Origin: Actinospica robiniae DSM 44927
GTDB taxonomy: Bacteria; Actinomycetota; Actinomycetes; Streptomycetales; Catenulisporaceae
Assembly: GCF_000504285.1 (NCBI RefSeq)
Contig: NZ_KI632511.1
Span: forward strand, 2,229,372-2,293,371
DNA length: 64,000 nucleotides
Direction of reading: 5' to 3'
This document shows, one piece after another, positions 1 through 9,217 of the stretch (its first letter is position 1; every line of letters begins with the position of its first letter). The translations under genes and the position numbers were made by a program. Under the pieces are notes generated by a model that had not been told where the DNA came from, searched no databases, and saw only the letters and a list, made by a program, of their open reading frames with translations.

Positions 1-716
1 GAGTAGGCCAGGGCCCGCAGCCTCTTGCCGACCGGGTTCGCGAAGGCGAGGAGCATCAGGGCCGGAATCAGGGCGAGCCCGTCGATCCGGGTGAGGCCGG
101 CCAGAGCCGCCAGCACTGCGGCGTACGGCCAGTTCCCGCGTTCGGCGAGGTACCACGCACCCACGGCGAAGGCCAGGAACAACGGCTCGCTGTAGCCGAC
201 ACCCAGGAAGGCGGCCGCGGGGGCCGCGCACAGGAACAGGGCCGCGCGCGTGCTGCCGGCCATCCGGTTCAGCAGCACCGCGGTGAAGCAGTCGGCGACG
301 AGCGAGATGAGCAGCGCCGCGTCGATCCAGTTGCGCAGGATCAGGTGCACGGCCGCGAGCAGCAGCGGAAACCCGGGCAGGAAGGCGGCGTTGTTCGGCG
401 TCGAGGCGGCGGAGAACAGCCCGTGCTGCGCGTAGTTGACGTAGAGGTTCGCGTCCCACTGCTGGTAGCCGCGGGTCAGCGGGAGATGACTGCCGTTCGA
501 GCCCTCGATCCAGGCGGAGCAGTACGTGATGACGGCGAGGGCCACGTGCGCGCCGAGCACCACGCCTATCGCGCCCCAGTCCCGGCGGTCGAGCCGGGTG
601 AGCCTCTTCGGCGCGCGCCGACGGACCGGGGGCTCAACCGCCTCGTCGAGCTCCGCCGCCTCGACGGGCTCAACCGTGACCGGCATGGCCGGTGTCGCAA
701 GGGTGCGGTCGAGCAT
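1..716 (-). CDS. PIG-V-like GT-C mannosyltransferase, partial
   Basis: The reading frame is open from an ATG at 716 to the window edge, so the C-terminus is missing. A strong GGGGGAG ribosome site sits about 7 nt upstream of the ATG. The 238 visible residues have a Pro/Glu/Arg-rich cytoplasmic head of about 45 residues and then several hydrophobic helices. The luminal pattern WDANLYVNYAQHG, followed by FLPGFPLLL and later GYSEPLFLAF and LTRIDG, is that of the PIG-V-like GT-C family, which transfers mannose from polyprenyl phosphate to glycolipids or glycans at the membrane. The family is known; the acceptor here is not deducible. It is transcribed away from the pectinolytic genes and seems unrelated to them. 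Confidence 0.75.
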   Translation of the reverse strand, partial: MLDRTLATPAMPVTVEPVEAAELDEAVEPPVRRRAPKRLTRLDRRDWGAIGVVLGAHVALAVITYCSAWIEGSNGSHLPLTRGYQQWDANLYVNYAQHGLFSAASTPNNAAFLPGFPLLLAAVHLILRNWIDAALLISLVADCFTAVLLNRMAGSTRAALFLCAAPAAAFLGVGYSEPLFLAFAVGAWYLAERGNWPYAAVLAALAGLTRIDGLALIPALMLLAFANPVGKRLRALAY

Positions 717-879
717 TGCGGATCTCCCCCCAGGTCTGCCGCGCGTCGGCGAAGCACAGTGTAGGGATCGGGCGCCCGCGGAACCGAATTCGACCGACTT
801 CACGGCGCGGCGCCGCCCCCGACCGATCGGTGAAATCTCCAACACCGGGCGAGGGCGGAACGAGGGATCCGCGAGGTCT

Positions 880-2538
880 TCAGTACATGTCGACGCAGTC
901 GTAGCTGTAGCCGGGGCTGAGGTACTCGGTGCCGCTGGAACCGCTGATCGCGGTGATGACCAGCGTGTTCGTGCCGGTGACGAAGGCACTGGCCGGCACG
1001 TTGTAGGTGTAGAGCGCGTTGTTGCCGCGATAGGTGCCGATGGTCAGGCTGCGCGAGCTGGGCTGGGTCGAGGCCGCCGGCGCGGACGAGGTCCAGCTGT
1101 TCACGGAGATCTGCGGACGGCCGCCGGCGTACGCGGCGGTGAGCCCGATCCGGATGGTGCGCGCGGCGATCTGGCTCGAGCTGAGGGTGAACTTGACGGT
1201 GGTCGGGTTGTTCACGCCTTTCCACTGGTACGCCGGGAAGTCGCTGGTCTGGCTGCTGCCGACGGTGTAGGTGACCGGGCCCCAGCTCGCGTCGCGCGTG
1301 TCGGAGGGGTGCATCAGCGACAGGTTGGCGAAGTTCTTGAAGCCGGTGGGCGCGCCGTCCCAGGTGCCGATCTGGAAGACGGGCGACGCCGGCGTGGACC
1401 AGCCGTTGTCCATGTTCTGGCCGGTCGTGGTGGCGCCGGCGGTGACCGTGACGCTGCGCGTGGCCACGGCCAGTTCGCCTTGGTACAGCGTCTGCGTGTA
1501 AGTTCCAGGCTTCATCGCGGGGCTGGAGAAGTTTCCGGTCGAGGGGTCCGTGGTCGCCCAGTACTGCGCGGTCGAGTTCGCCCAGCCGACCATCGCGGTC
1601 GCCACGGTGACACCGATCGCCTTGCCGACCACGTATCCGCGGCCCGAACTGCTCACCGTGCCCTGGAAGCCGAAGTTGTACATGAAGCTCAGGTCGGGCG
1701 CCGAGGGGGTCGAGCCGTTGGTGACCATGACGGCGTAGGGGCCGTAGAGGACGTTCAGGCGCTGCGCCTCGGTGTCGTTGTGGCCGGACCACAGGTAGTT
1801 GTAGACCTGGATCGAGTCCGAGGTGCCCTGCTGCTCGATGTCCCGGAAGAACGGCCCGCCGCTGCTGGACTCACGATTGCCGAAGTCCATGAACACCCCG
1901 ACACCGCTGCCGGTGACGCCGCGGATGGTCAGGTCCTTGGCCTGGCGGTTGCCGTAGTACTTCGACCGGGTCTGGCTGCCGACCAGGTAAATGTCGGTGG
2001 ACTCGATCGCCGTGCCGCCCTTGGTGTCGGAGTACACCGACATGTTCGGCAGCACACTGCGATTCAGCGACTGGATCCAGCGCACTTCGCCGGCGCTGCC
2101 GACGTAGGTGGCCATGTAGACGTTGTTCACGCCGCTCTGCACGACCATGTAGTGGTGCAGGGTCCCCGAGCCGTACCAGTTGGTGACCGACTCGGTGACC
2201 ACGATGTAGTTCCCGGTCTGGTAGGCGCTGATGCTCGCGCCGCTGCCGAGGCCGGACTCGACGTTCGAGGGGCGGCTCGGCGAGGTCAGCTCGACGCCGT
2301 TGTACGCGAACGAGGTCATGTCGCCGTTCGACTGGCTGATCTTGAACGTCAGCCCGGCGCCGGTGCTCACCGTGTAGTAGCCGCCGCTGCTGGTGTACCC
2401 GAACGCGGTCGCCGCCTCGGCCCGGTCGGGGACGAGCAGCTGCTCGGCGCCGGCCGCGCCGAGGCCGAGCACGAGCGCCCCCGCGCCCGCGCGGCTGAGG
2501 AACTGACGGCGGCTCGGAGGGGACTGCGGATCCGTCAT
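880..2538 (-). CDS. Secreted rhamnogalacturonan lyase, PL4-like
   Basis: 552 aa. The start at 2538 places a Tat-type signal (RRQFLSRAG, then a hydrophobic stretch ending AEA) at the N-terminus and has GGAG about 9 nt upstream; an in-frame ATG 18 codons upstream would leave the signal internal. The mature part follows the fungal/bacterial rhamnogalacturonate lyase order: a large beta-sandwich domain (about 45-330), a middle fibronectin-like domain carrying the PGTYTQTLYQGE motif (about 330-395), and a C-terminal jelly-roll domain beginning FQIGTWDGAPTGF and ending GYSYDCVDMY. These lyases cleave the Rha-GalA backbone of rhamnogalacturonan I outside the cell. It lies 88 bp downstream of the GH53 galactanase on the same strand, so one transcript is likely. 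Confidence 0.85.
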   Translation of the reverse strand: MTDPQSPPSRRQFLSRAGAGALVLGLGAAGAEQLLVPDRAEAATAFGYTSSGGYYTVSTGAGLTFKISQSNGDMTSFAYNGVELTSPSRPSNVESGLGSGASISAYQTGNYIVVTESVTNWYGSGTLHHYMVVQSGVNNVYMATYVGSAGEVRWIQSLNRSVLPNMSVYSDTKGGTAIESTDIYLVGSQTRSKYYGNRQAKDLTIRGVTGSGVGVFMDFGNRESSSGGPFFRDIEQQGTSDSIQVYNYLWSGHNDTEAQRLNVLYGPYAVMVTNGSTPSAPDLSFMYNFGFQGTVSSSGRGYVVGKAIGVTVATAMVGWANSTAQYWATTDPSTGNFSSPAMKPGTYTQTLYQGELAVATRSVTVTAGATTTGQNMDNGWSTPASPVFQIGTWDGAPTGFKNFANLSLMHPSDTRDASWGPVTYTVGSSQTSDFPAYQWKGVNNPTTVKFTLSSSQIAARTIRIGLTAAYAGGRPQISVNSWTSSAPAASTQPSSRSLTIGTYRGNNALYTYNVPASAFVTGTNTLVITAISGSSGTEYLSPGYSYDCVDMY

Positions 2539-2626
2539 GTGGGTGACTCCGTTGTCGTGGGTGAGGGTTGTGGGTGTGCGTGTGGGGCGCACGGGTGAGG
2601 GTGGCGGCGGCGAGGAGCTCAGGCGC

Positions 2627-3652
2627 TCAGGCGGTGAAGCCGTTCATGATGGCGGTGGGCTCGAAGGTGCTGGAGTTCCACGCGCCCATGGTGTAGTCGG
2701 TGAACTGGGTGTAGACCTCGGGCTCCCAGTACAGGAGGCCCTGTCCGCCGTTGGCCCGCAGCGCCGTTACATAGGCCTCGAGCGCCGACTCGGTGCTGGA
2801 GACCTTGCCTACCTGGCCGCCGAACTCCACCTGCATGTACGGCTTGCCGTACGCGTTCGAGATCGACGCCATGTTCGCGACGATCCCGGCCGCGACGCTG
2901 GCGCTGCCGTAGGAGGAGAACCCGTTCATGTCCCACTTGCCGCCGTTGCCGCTGAAACCGCTGAAGAAGGTCGTCAGGGAGCTGTAATTCTGCGGCTGGG
3001 CCAGGTGGATCATCACGAGCGCGCTGGGGAAGACCTCTTTGACCATGTCGTGCGCCGTGTTGAGCAGGCCGGTCATCTGCGCCGGCTTGGACACGCTGCC
3101 GACGGGATGGCAGATGCCGCCGTTGATCTCGTTGCCGATCTGCACCCAGGTGGGGGTGACGCCGTAGTACTTGATCACGTTCATCGTGTGGAAGACGTAG
3201 TTGGACATGGCCGTGAGCATCTGGCTGTAGGTCATGCTCGCCCACGCGGCCGGCGGGTTCTGCACGCCCACCGAGTTCCAGGTGTCGCCGAAGTGGTAGT
3301 CGATGTCGACCGCCAGGCCCGCGGCCTTGGCCCGCACGGCCATCGCCGCGGTCTCGTCGATGCTGCAGTGCCCGTTGACCGGGTCGCTGGACGGGTTGAC
3401 CCAGGTGCGCAGCCGCACGGCGTTCAGGCCGTACCCCTTGAGGATGGTCAGGATGTCCTCGCGCACTCCGCTGGAGTTCAGCCAGTAGTAGCCGGCCGCC
3501 TCCATCTGCGGAACCCAGCTGACGTCCGCGCCGGTGTAGAAGGTGGCTGCGGAGGCGGGCGGCGCCACCCCGAACTGTCCCAGCGCCAGCGCGCCCGCCC
3601 CGACGGCGGTCGTCTGCAACAGATTCCGCCTGGTGATCAACCGTTCGCTCAT
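2627..3652 (-). CDS. Secreted arabinogalactan endo-beta-1,4-galactanase, GH53
   Basis: 341 aa from the second of two tandem ATGs; AAAGGAG lies 5 nt before it (the first ATG, at 3655, is only 2 nt from the site). A Tat-like RRNLLQTTAVGAGALAL signal ends near ASA (about residue 36). The GH53 TIM barrel fills the rest: GADVSWVPQMEAAG near the start, VRLRTWVNP, the acid/base in IGNEING (Glu175) and the probable nucleophile in VEFGG (Glu276). The enzyme cuts beta-1,4-galactan side chains of rhamnogalacturonan I. No extra carbohydrate-binding module is present. A sigma-70-type promoter precedes it (see 3684-3712). With the following PL4 lyase it forms a side-chain plus backbone degrading pair. Confidence 0.9.
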   Translation of the reverse strand: MSERLITRRNLLQTTAVGAGALALGQFGVAPPASAATFYTGADVSWVPQMEAAGYYWLNSSGVREDILTILKGYGLNAVRLRTWVNPSSDPVNGHCSIDETAAMAVRAKAAGLAVDIDYHFGDTWNSVGVQNPPAAWASMTYSQMLTAMSNYVFHTMNVIKYYGVTPTWVQIGNEINGGICHPVGSVSKPAQMTGLLNTAHDMVKEVFPSALVMIHLAQPQNYSSLTTFFSGFSGNGGKWDMNGFSSYGSASVAAGIVANMASISNAYGKPYMQVEFGGQVGKVSSTESALEAYVTALRANGGQGLLYWEPEVYTQFTDYTMGAWNSSTFEPTAIMNGFTA

Positions 3653-3665
3653 CATGGCTCCTTTG

Positions 3666-3712
3666 CCGTGAACGCTCCCAAACAAAATAAGGAGCGCGAG
3701 GGCCATCGACAA
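3666..3712 (-). promoter_or_regulatory. Promoter of GH53-PL4 genes with LacI-type half-site
   Basis: On the minus strand a -35 TTGTCG (3707-3712), a 17-nt spacer and a -10 TATTTT (3684-3689) give a good vegetative promoter about 32 nt upstream of the GH53 start. Just downstream of the -10 is TGGGAGCGTTCACGG (3666-3680). Its left half equals the half-site of the LacI-family sugar-regulator operator known from actinomycetes (TGGGAGCGCTCCCA); the right half is degenerate. A perfect 12-bp palindrome GTTCACGTGAAC lies farther up at 3838-3849. No LacI gene is in the window, so regulation is inference. Confidence 0.5.
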
Positions 3713-3877
3713 CAGCATGCTGAACAAGTCGCCGGACGTTCAATCGGTCCATGTCAGGGCAGGGCTGTCACCTGCATGGATCCTGGTGCTGGGCCTCAGA
3801 TCCGGGCCTGCGGAGCTGAAGCTTTCATCGCGCCGAAGTTCACGTGAACCGGGAGCGATCACACGGGAACCGGGGAA

Positions 3878-6800
3878 TCAGCCCACAGTCACCGCTGTCG
3901 AAGCGGCCCCGGATCCGCAGGAGACGGAGATGGTCACCGTGCCGACGCGGTGGGCGATAAGCCTGCCGGTGACGGGGTCGATGGAGGCGATCCGGCTGTC
4001 GCTGGACGACCACACGTGGGAAGCGGGATCGGCGATGGGCATCACTCCGCCTCCCACTTCAGTGCCGGTTGCGGTGAGTGTGGTGACGGAGCCCACTGCC
4101 ACGGTCGTCGCGGGCGCGGCGATGGCGATCCCGGTGAGTACGGGCTCTACCGCGAACTCGAGCGTGCCGCTTGCGTCGATCCGGATGAGGCCGAAGTGGA
4201 CGAAGCCGCCCTCGTCAGCCGTGGCGACGCTCGTACCGCCGAGGTCTGCGAAGGTGAACTGAGGGATCCCGCCGTGCGCCGCGTCGACGTTCTCGCCCGT
4301 CGGGTCGAGGATCTGCTCGCTGAAGCCCGTCGCGTCTCCGGCGAGCATGATGACGTGCTTCTCCGGATGAGCCTGCTGATACTTCTGCAGCAGGCGCACG
4401 TACATCTGCGCCTCCCACCGGTCGGTGAACTCGTTCTTGCCGTTGGCGGTCGGGTCGTAAGCGGGGAGCTGGGTTGCGACGAGCACGTCCTTCGTCGTGG
4501 CAGCGGTCAGCTGCTGCACCAGCCACGCATACTGCGATTCCGCCGGAGCCTGATACGCGTCGGACGCCAGGATGCCCCCGTGCGCGCTGTCGGTGACGAT
4601 GATCGTCGCCGCGCCCTCGGTGTACGCGTAGTGGGTGGCGCCGAAAACCTGGGCGTAGTCGCCGGTCTCAGGATTCTTGCCCGCCGTGATCTCGCCGCCG
4701 CCCACGGCGTTGCGACCCGGGATATTCAGTCCGCTGATCGCTCTTTGGGCGACCTGAAGGTCGGCGGTGGTGCCGTCGCCCGACATGTCGCCGAGGAACT
4801 GGGCTGCGTCGGGCGTGGCCTGCGGGCTGAGGCCGGGTAGCGCGGTCGCGACGGACTGCACGGCTTCAGCGGCCGTCGAGGTCGGCGCTGATGCGACGAG
4901 GTCAGCGTCGCCGCCCACGAGCAGCGTGCTTCCGTGCTTGGCGAAGTCCGCGGAGTCTTCTCGGTAGCTGAGCCATCCCGGGTTTTCCGGGATCGCTTGA
5001 TAGGCCGGGGTTGTCAGCGGCCGCGGCGAGTAGAGCGCCTGCAGACCACTGACTTCGAGCGAGCCGGTCGTGGTGGTGCTCGGGCTTATGGCCAGGAAGT
5101 CGATGAAGGAGATACTCAGCGGGTACTGCAGGCCCGCAGGCAGCTGCGCGACGACGAACTGCCAGCCGTTCCATGTCACCGTGGTCGGGTAAAGCGTGGT
5201 CCGCGCGCCGCCGGCACCGATGTAGGACTCTGCGAGTTCGATCCCGGTTCCGTCGCCCTTGATCCACATGCCGATGCCGTCCGGCGAGCGGCCGCTGTCA
5301 GTGGTCGTGCGCAGCGTCGTCCGCGGAGAGAGAACCAACTGCTTGACTCCAGAGCCGGCCGGCATCGTGTAGCTGAGCGCGAGCGAGCCGGTTGCGGTGG
5401 AGTCGGGCGGCACATCGCCAGGGGCGGCGATGAGCGTCGCCGTCTTTCCGGTGGTGTTGTTCGACAGCGCCCACGCTGTGGTGCTCGACATCGGGTCGAT
5501 GAGCTCTGCGACGCTGCCGACGGCTACTGATGCGGTGGCTGTGGCGCTGTCGACGGTGGCGGTCACCGTGGCCATGCCGCCGCCGGACGTGGCTGCGGTG
5601 AACAGTCCGTGCGCATCGACGCTGCCGAGGGACGACGGACTCACCGTCCAGGTCGCCGCGTCGGCGGGCACTTGCACACTGCCGCGGCGACCGGTCGCCG
5701 TGCCGCTGAGTGAGAACTGTTGCGCAGCACCGGAACCGAGATCAGGCGTGTCCGGCGAGATGGCGAGAGAGGCGAGCTTGGAGACGACTTTGAGCTGCTG
5801 CACGCTCCGCGCGGAGCCGTTCGTGGCGATGATGATTCCGGAGCCGCTTCGCTTCGGCGTGAGCACGCCGTTCGACCAGCTCGCCAGCGACGGCGGCTCG
5901 ATCCGGACGGCCGTGCTCCCGGCGGCCGGATTGCCGAGCGCGTCGGTCGCGTATACCGGCACTGCAAGGGAACCGCCCGCGACCGTGGTCACGGGCGCGG
6001 CGCCGTTGATCACGGTTCTGGCAGCCGGCGCCGCCTTCGCCTCGGTGGAGTAGAAGAAGAGTCCGTCGGCGACCGGCCGCTCGGTGTTGCCCGGCAGATC
6101 AGAGGGCGTGTTCAGTACGGACACCTTGGAGGCGCCCGGTTCGCGTGCCACCTCGGTGGTGGAGCCGCCGCCGTCGAAGAGTTCTGCGGTGTACGCGCCG
6201 TGCGCCACCATGTACGCCGCGGCCTCGGCCGGCGTCACGCCGATCGCGGTGTCCTCGGCGCCGTGCCCGTCGATGGCGACGGCGAAAACCTGAGTGCCGT
6301 CCTGACTGATGCCGATCGCCGTCTCCGGATTCAACCCGCTCGGCGGTGTTCCGGTCGGATCGTTGTAGACCTGACCGTCCTTCACCAGCATCGTCACGCC
6401 GCTCAGCAGTTGCGTGAGGTCACCGTCGGGGGAAAGCTGCGTGGTCAGCTTCACGACGTCGCCCACGTGCGTGGTGTCCGCGAGCCAGCTGCCGCCCGCG
6501 CCGGCTGCCAGGAGGCCGAGCTCGCCCTGTGGGAGCCGGGCCAGCGACGTGACGCCGGTCTGCACGCTCTCGACCGTGAGCGATCCATCCGATCCTGCCC
6601 GGCCGGTCACCAGCGTGGCCGCGGCCAGACCGCTTGCGGCGCCGAGGTCCGGCGTCACCTCGCTGATACGGCCGGCGGCCACATCGCTCTCGGTGTTGAC
6701 GGAGCTCAGCGCGTAGGTGTCGGCGCCATCGGTGACGCTCCCGGAGAAGTTCTCCGGCCCCATGACGATGGTGCCGTCGGGCTTCACACCGAGCTGGGCG

Positions 6801-7273
6801 TTGAAACCCGGCTGCGGCGACTTGAGCATCGTGCCGTCGCTGATCACGCCGCCGATCGGCTGGCCGGTAGCGTTGATGTCGAAGTACCCGCCGTTGACGC
6901 CGGCGACGGCGCCGGTGCGGTCGGCCATCGACGAGGTCCTCTCGTCGGCCGGGTCGAGGACCGAGTCATCCGCCGCCACGACACCGGCGCGCACGTTCGG
7001 GTCGGCCAGGTCGGCTGACAGAACCCGGATATGCTCGCGGCCGGCGACCGTGTCGTACGTCTCGGCGTACGCTTCGACGCCCCTGGTGATCTCCGAGGCC
7101 TGAGTTCTGTCGTAGTCGACCACCTGCGGCCAGCCGGCCGGTGTCGACGGCAGCCAGGAGCTCGCGCCCGCAGCGCCGGACGCCGCCTGGGCGGCGTTAC
7201 CGCCCGTCGTGAGCGTGGCCAGCAGCAAGAGGGCGGCCGCGCGGGCCGTCGCCGAGCGGGGCAGGGTTCGCAT
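3878..7273 (-). CDS. Secreted phosphodiester glycosidase with Ig-like and phosphoesterase-like domains
   Basis: 1131 aa. I chose ATG 7273 because it gives a signal peptide (Arg-rich head, ALLLLATLTTGG, cleavage near AQA); no clear ribosome site precedes it, and the longer frame upstream lacks a signal. Residues about 60-400 are an NAGPA/DUF2233 domain (GVNGGYFDINATGQPIGG; AELFDGGGST; VADGLFF), the family of phosphodiester glycosidases. Next come Ig-like segments (about 420-580), a jelly-roll-like segment (about 590-760), a calcineurin-like region (about 770-1030) and a C-terminal Big_2 domain ending in TVTISVSCGSG. In the phosphoesterase region the expected GNHE is GGGE, so that part may not bind metal. 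Substrate unknown. Confidence 0.7.
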   Translation of the reverse strand: MRTLPRSATARAAALLLLATLTTGGNAAQAASGAAGASSWLPSTPAGWPQVVDYDRTQASEITRGVEAYAETYDTVAGREHIRVLSADLADPNVRAGVVAADDSVLDPADERTSSMADRTGAVAGVNGGYFDINATGQPIGGVISDGTMLKSPQPGFNAQLGVKPDGTIVMGPENFSGSVTDGADTYALSSVNTESDVAAGRISEVTPDLGAASGLAAATLVTGRAGSDGSLTVESVQTGVTSLARLPQGELGLLAAGAGGSWLADTTHVGDVVKLTTQLSPDGDLTQLLSGVTMLVKDGQVYNDPTGTPPSGLNPETAIGISQDGTQVFAVAIDGHGAEDTAIGVTPAEAAAYMVAHGAYTAELFDGGGSTTEVAREPGASKVSVLNTPSDLPGNTERPVADGLFFYSTEAKAAPAARTVINGAAPVTTVAGGSLAVPVYATDALGNPAAGSTAVRIEPPSLASWSNGVLTPKRSGSGIIIATNGSARSVQQLKVVSKLASLAISPDTPDLGSGAAQQFSLSGTATGRRGSVQVPADAATWTVSPSSLGSVDAHGLFTAATSGGGMATVTATVDSATATASVAVGSVAELIDPMSSTTAWALSNNTTGKTATLIAAPGDVPPDSTATGSLALSYTMPAGSGVKQLVLSPRTTLRTTTDSGRSPDGIGMWIKGDGTGIELAESYIGAGGARTTLYPTTVTWNGWQFVVAQLPAGLQYPLSISFIDFLAISPSTTTTGSLEVSGLQALYSPRPLTTPAYQAIPENPGWLSYREDSADFAKHGSTLLVGGDADLVASAPTSTAAEAVQSVATALPGLSPQATPDAAQFLGDMSGDGTTADLQVAQRAISGLNIPGRNAVGGGEITAGKNPETGDYAQVFGATHYAYTEGAATIIVTDSAHGGILASDAYQAPAESQYAWLVQQLTAATTKDVLVATQLPAYDPTANGKNEFTDRWEAQMYVRLLQKYQQAHPEKHVIMLAGDATGFSEQILDPTGENVDAAHGGIPQFTFADLGGTSVATADEGGFVHFGLIRIDASGTLEFAVEPVLTGIAIAAPATTVAVGSVTTLTATGTEVGGGVMPIADPASHVWSSSDSRIASIDPVTGRLIAHRVGTVTISVSCGSGAASTAVTVG

Positions 7274-7421
7274 GGCGAAAACATACCAATCATCGCCCGG
7301 ATTGGTTGCTTTCTTACAAGCAGATTTTCGGTGAATCCGCGCCAGCCGCGCGGCGTTCCCGGTCCTGGCGTATGTGCGCCCGCTAGCATGGCCCCGGGCC
7401 GAAGCGGGGAGGACTAACGAC

Positions 7422-8906
7422 ATGTCAGAGGGCTCCGACGGAGCGGCAGACGCCGCCGCACCGCCACGGATCGGGTCGTTCGCCGTCCTGGGAACGCTCG
7501 GCACCGGGGCGATGGGGCGCGTCTTCCTCGGACACGACGCGTCCGTCGGGCTGGCGGCGGTGAAGGTCATCCGCCCGGAGCTGGCGGCCGACCCGACCTA
7601 CCGCGAGCGCTTCGTCCGCGAGATCCGGGCCGCGCGCCGGGTCGACGGCGGCCACATCGCGCACGTCATCGCGGCCGACCCGCTCGCCTCGCCGCCCTGG
7701 CTGGCCACCGAGTACATCCCGGCGCCCACGCTGGACGAGCTCGTGGCCGCCTGCGGCCCGCTCTCCGAGGAACTGGTCCGCTGGATCGCCGCGGGCTGCA
7801 TACGTGCCCTGATGGACGTGCACCGCGCGGGGCTGGTTCACCGGGACGTGAAGCCCGGCAACATCCTGGTGACCGAATCCGGGCCCGTACTCGTCGACTT
7901 CGGGCTCGCCTACGCCTCCGACACCGGGCACCTGACCCGCAGCGGAACTCACCCGGGCACCCCGGCGTTCATGGCGCCGGAACAGCTCAACCAGCGCGAG
8001 GAGCTGACCTCGGCCGTCGACGTGTACGCGCTCGGCGCGACGCTGGTGTTCGCGGCGTCCGGGCACCTGCCGTTCACCGGCCCGGGGGTCGAGGCCACCA
8101 TCTTCCGGATGCTCACCTCGGCGCCCGATCTCGACGGCGTGCCCGAGGCGATCGCGCCGTCCCTCGCCGCCTGCCTCGCCCGCTCCCCCGAAGCCCGGCC
8201 CGCCTGCGCGGACCTGCTGGCCGTGCTCGCCGCAGACCTCGGAGACACCGCCGACACGCCGTTGCCGGAGGCGGGGCGCGCCCTCGTCGACCAGCGCGTG
8301 GCCGACGCGAGCCGCCTGCTGGAGGAGGCGGAGGAGCAGTCCGCGCAACAGATACCGGCTCCGCCCGAGCCGCGGCGCCGCGGCAGCCGGACGTGGATGG
8401 CGGTGGCGGCGGTGTCGACCGCGGTCCTCGGCGTCGCGGCCGGCGTGGTCTACGGCGTGATCAGCGAATGGCCGAACTCATCGGTGCCGGCCAAGGCGGC
8501 CGGCGCCAGCAGCACCGCCGCCGGCGTGGATCTCAGCGGCCAGGCCCTGCCGCCCGCGGACCACAACGGCCAGGGAGGTCCCCCGCCGCCCCCGCCCTAC
8601 GACGGCCAGGCGCCGCCGTTCCCGGCGACGCTCTCGATCCAGCCCGCGAAGGGCGGCCCCAAGACGGTCTTCACGGTGCGCGGCACCGGCTGGCCGCCCG
8701 GACGACTGGTGTGGATCACCCTGGAGGGCCCGTCGGCCACGCCGTTCAGCGTGTACGCCGCGGCCGACGGAACCCTGCGGACGACGGTGGATCCGGCCGT
8801 CCAGGAAGATCGCGCGAGCGGCGCCACGCCGGGCAGCTACTTCGTCCAAGCCGAAGCAGGACCCGTACAGGCACTCGCCTCCTTCTCGATCTCCGCGGCC
8901 GGCTAG
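7422..8906 (+). CDS. Transmembrane Ser/Thr protein kinase (PknB/Pkn-type)
   Basis: 494 aa; GGGGAGGA lies 9 nt before the ATG. Residues about 15-275 are a Hanks-type kinase with intact landmarks: GTLGTGAMGRVF (P-loop), AAVKVI (ATP lysine), HRDVKPGNIL (catalytic loop near 140), DFGLA and GTPAFMAPEQ. A single membrane helix follows near 323-346, then a Pro/Gln/Gly-rich spacer and an extracellular region of about 90 residues starting SIQPAKGGPKTVFTV that looks like an Ig-like sensory fold. This is the normal actinomycete receptor-kinase layout, without PASTA repeats. It is divergent from the large secreted phosphodiester glycosidase; they share a 148-bp intergenic region. Ligand and targets cannot be read from the sequence. 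Confidence 0.9.
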   Translation: MSEGSDGAADAAAPPRIGSFAVLGTLGTGAMGRVFLGHDASVGLAAVKVIRPELAADPTYRERFVREIRAARRVDGGHIAHVIAADPLASPPWLATEYIPAPTLDELVAACGPLSEELVRWIAAGCIRALMDVHRAGLVHRDVKPGNILVTESGPVLVDFGLAYASDTGHLTRSGTHPGTPAFMAPEQLNQREELTSAVDVYALGATLVFAASGHLPFTGPGVEATIFRMLTSAPDLDGVPEAIAPSLAACLARSPEARPACADLLAVLAADLGDTADTPLPEAGRALVDQRVADASRLLEEAEEQSAQQIPAPPEPRRRGSRTWMAVAAVSTAVLGVAAGVVYGVISEWPNSSVPAKAAGASSTAAGVDLSGQALPPADHNGQGGPPPPPPYDGQAPPFPATLSIQPAKGGPKTVFTVRGTGWPPGRLVWITLEGPSATPFSVYAAADGTLRTTVDPAVQEDRASGATPGSYFVQAEAGPVQALASFSISAAG

Positions 8907-8953
8907 AACAGCCGCCGGCCCGGATGCCTACCGGTGCGCGTCACCGGTGGGCA

Positions 8954-9139
8954 TCACCGGTGGCCGGAATGGCGCAGCCGGCGGCCGAACCGGTGTGCCC
9001 GCAGCCGGGCGTCGCCCTTCGCCCGCAGCACGCGGCCTCGCAGCAGCGAGCGGCGGTCTCCGGTGGTCCGGCCCTTCACCTCCAGCATCCGGCCCTTCGC
9101 CTTGCGCACCAGCTGATGCATCGTCTCAGTCCTGGTCAT
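8954..9139 (-). CDS. Small CsbD-like stress protein
   Basis: 61 aa, very basic. The start at 9139 has AGAGGAG 9-11 nt upstream. The stretch KAKGRMLEVKGRTTGDRR followed by GRVLRAKGDAR resembles the CsbD family (repeated K-GK/GR with a TGD turn), small general-stress proteins of unknown biochemical role; CsbD itself belongs to the sigma-B regulon of Bacillus. The C-terminus is Arg/His-rich and unlike typical CsbD. It is divergent from the DUF3040 gene at 9293 and shares its 153-bp upstream region. The family call rests on motif spacing only. Confidence 0.55.
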   Translation of the reverse strand: MTRTETMHQLVRKAKGRMLEVKGRTTGDRRSLLRGRVLRAKGDARLRAHRFGRRLRHSGHR

Positions 9140-9217
9140 GAGCTTCGACGCTCCTCTCGGCAACCGTTCTGACGGTGCTTTGGCCGCACTTCGAGTGCCC
9201 CCACCCCAGCCGATCAT

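Noticed and set aside
526-2598. 690-residue open frame on the plus strand over the rhamnogalacturonan lyase
   Set aside because: Val/Arg/Ala/Gly-rich shadow without domains; the minus frame has a Tat signal and the full PL4 pattern.
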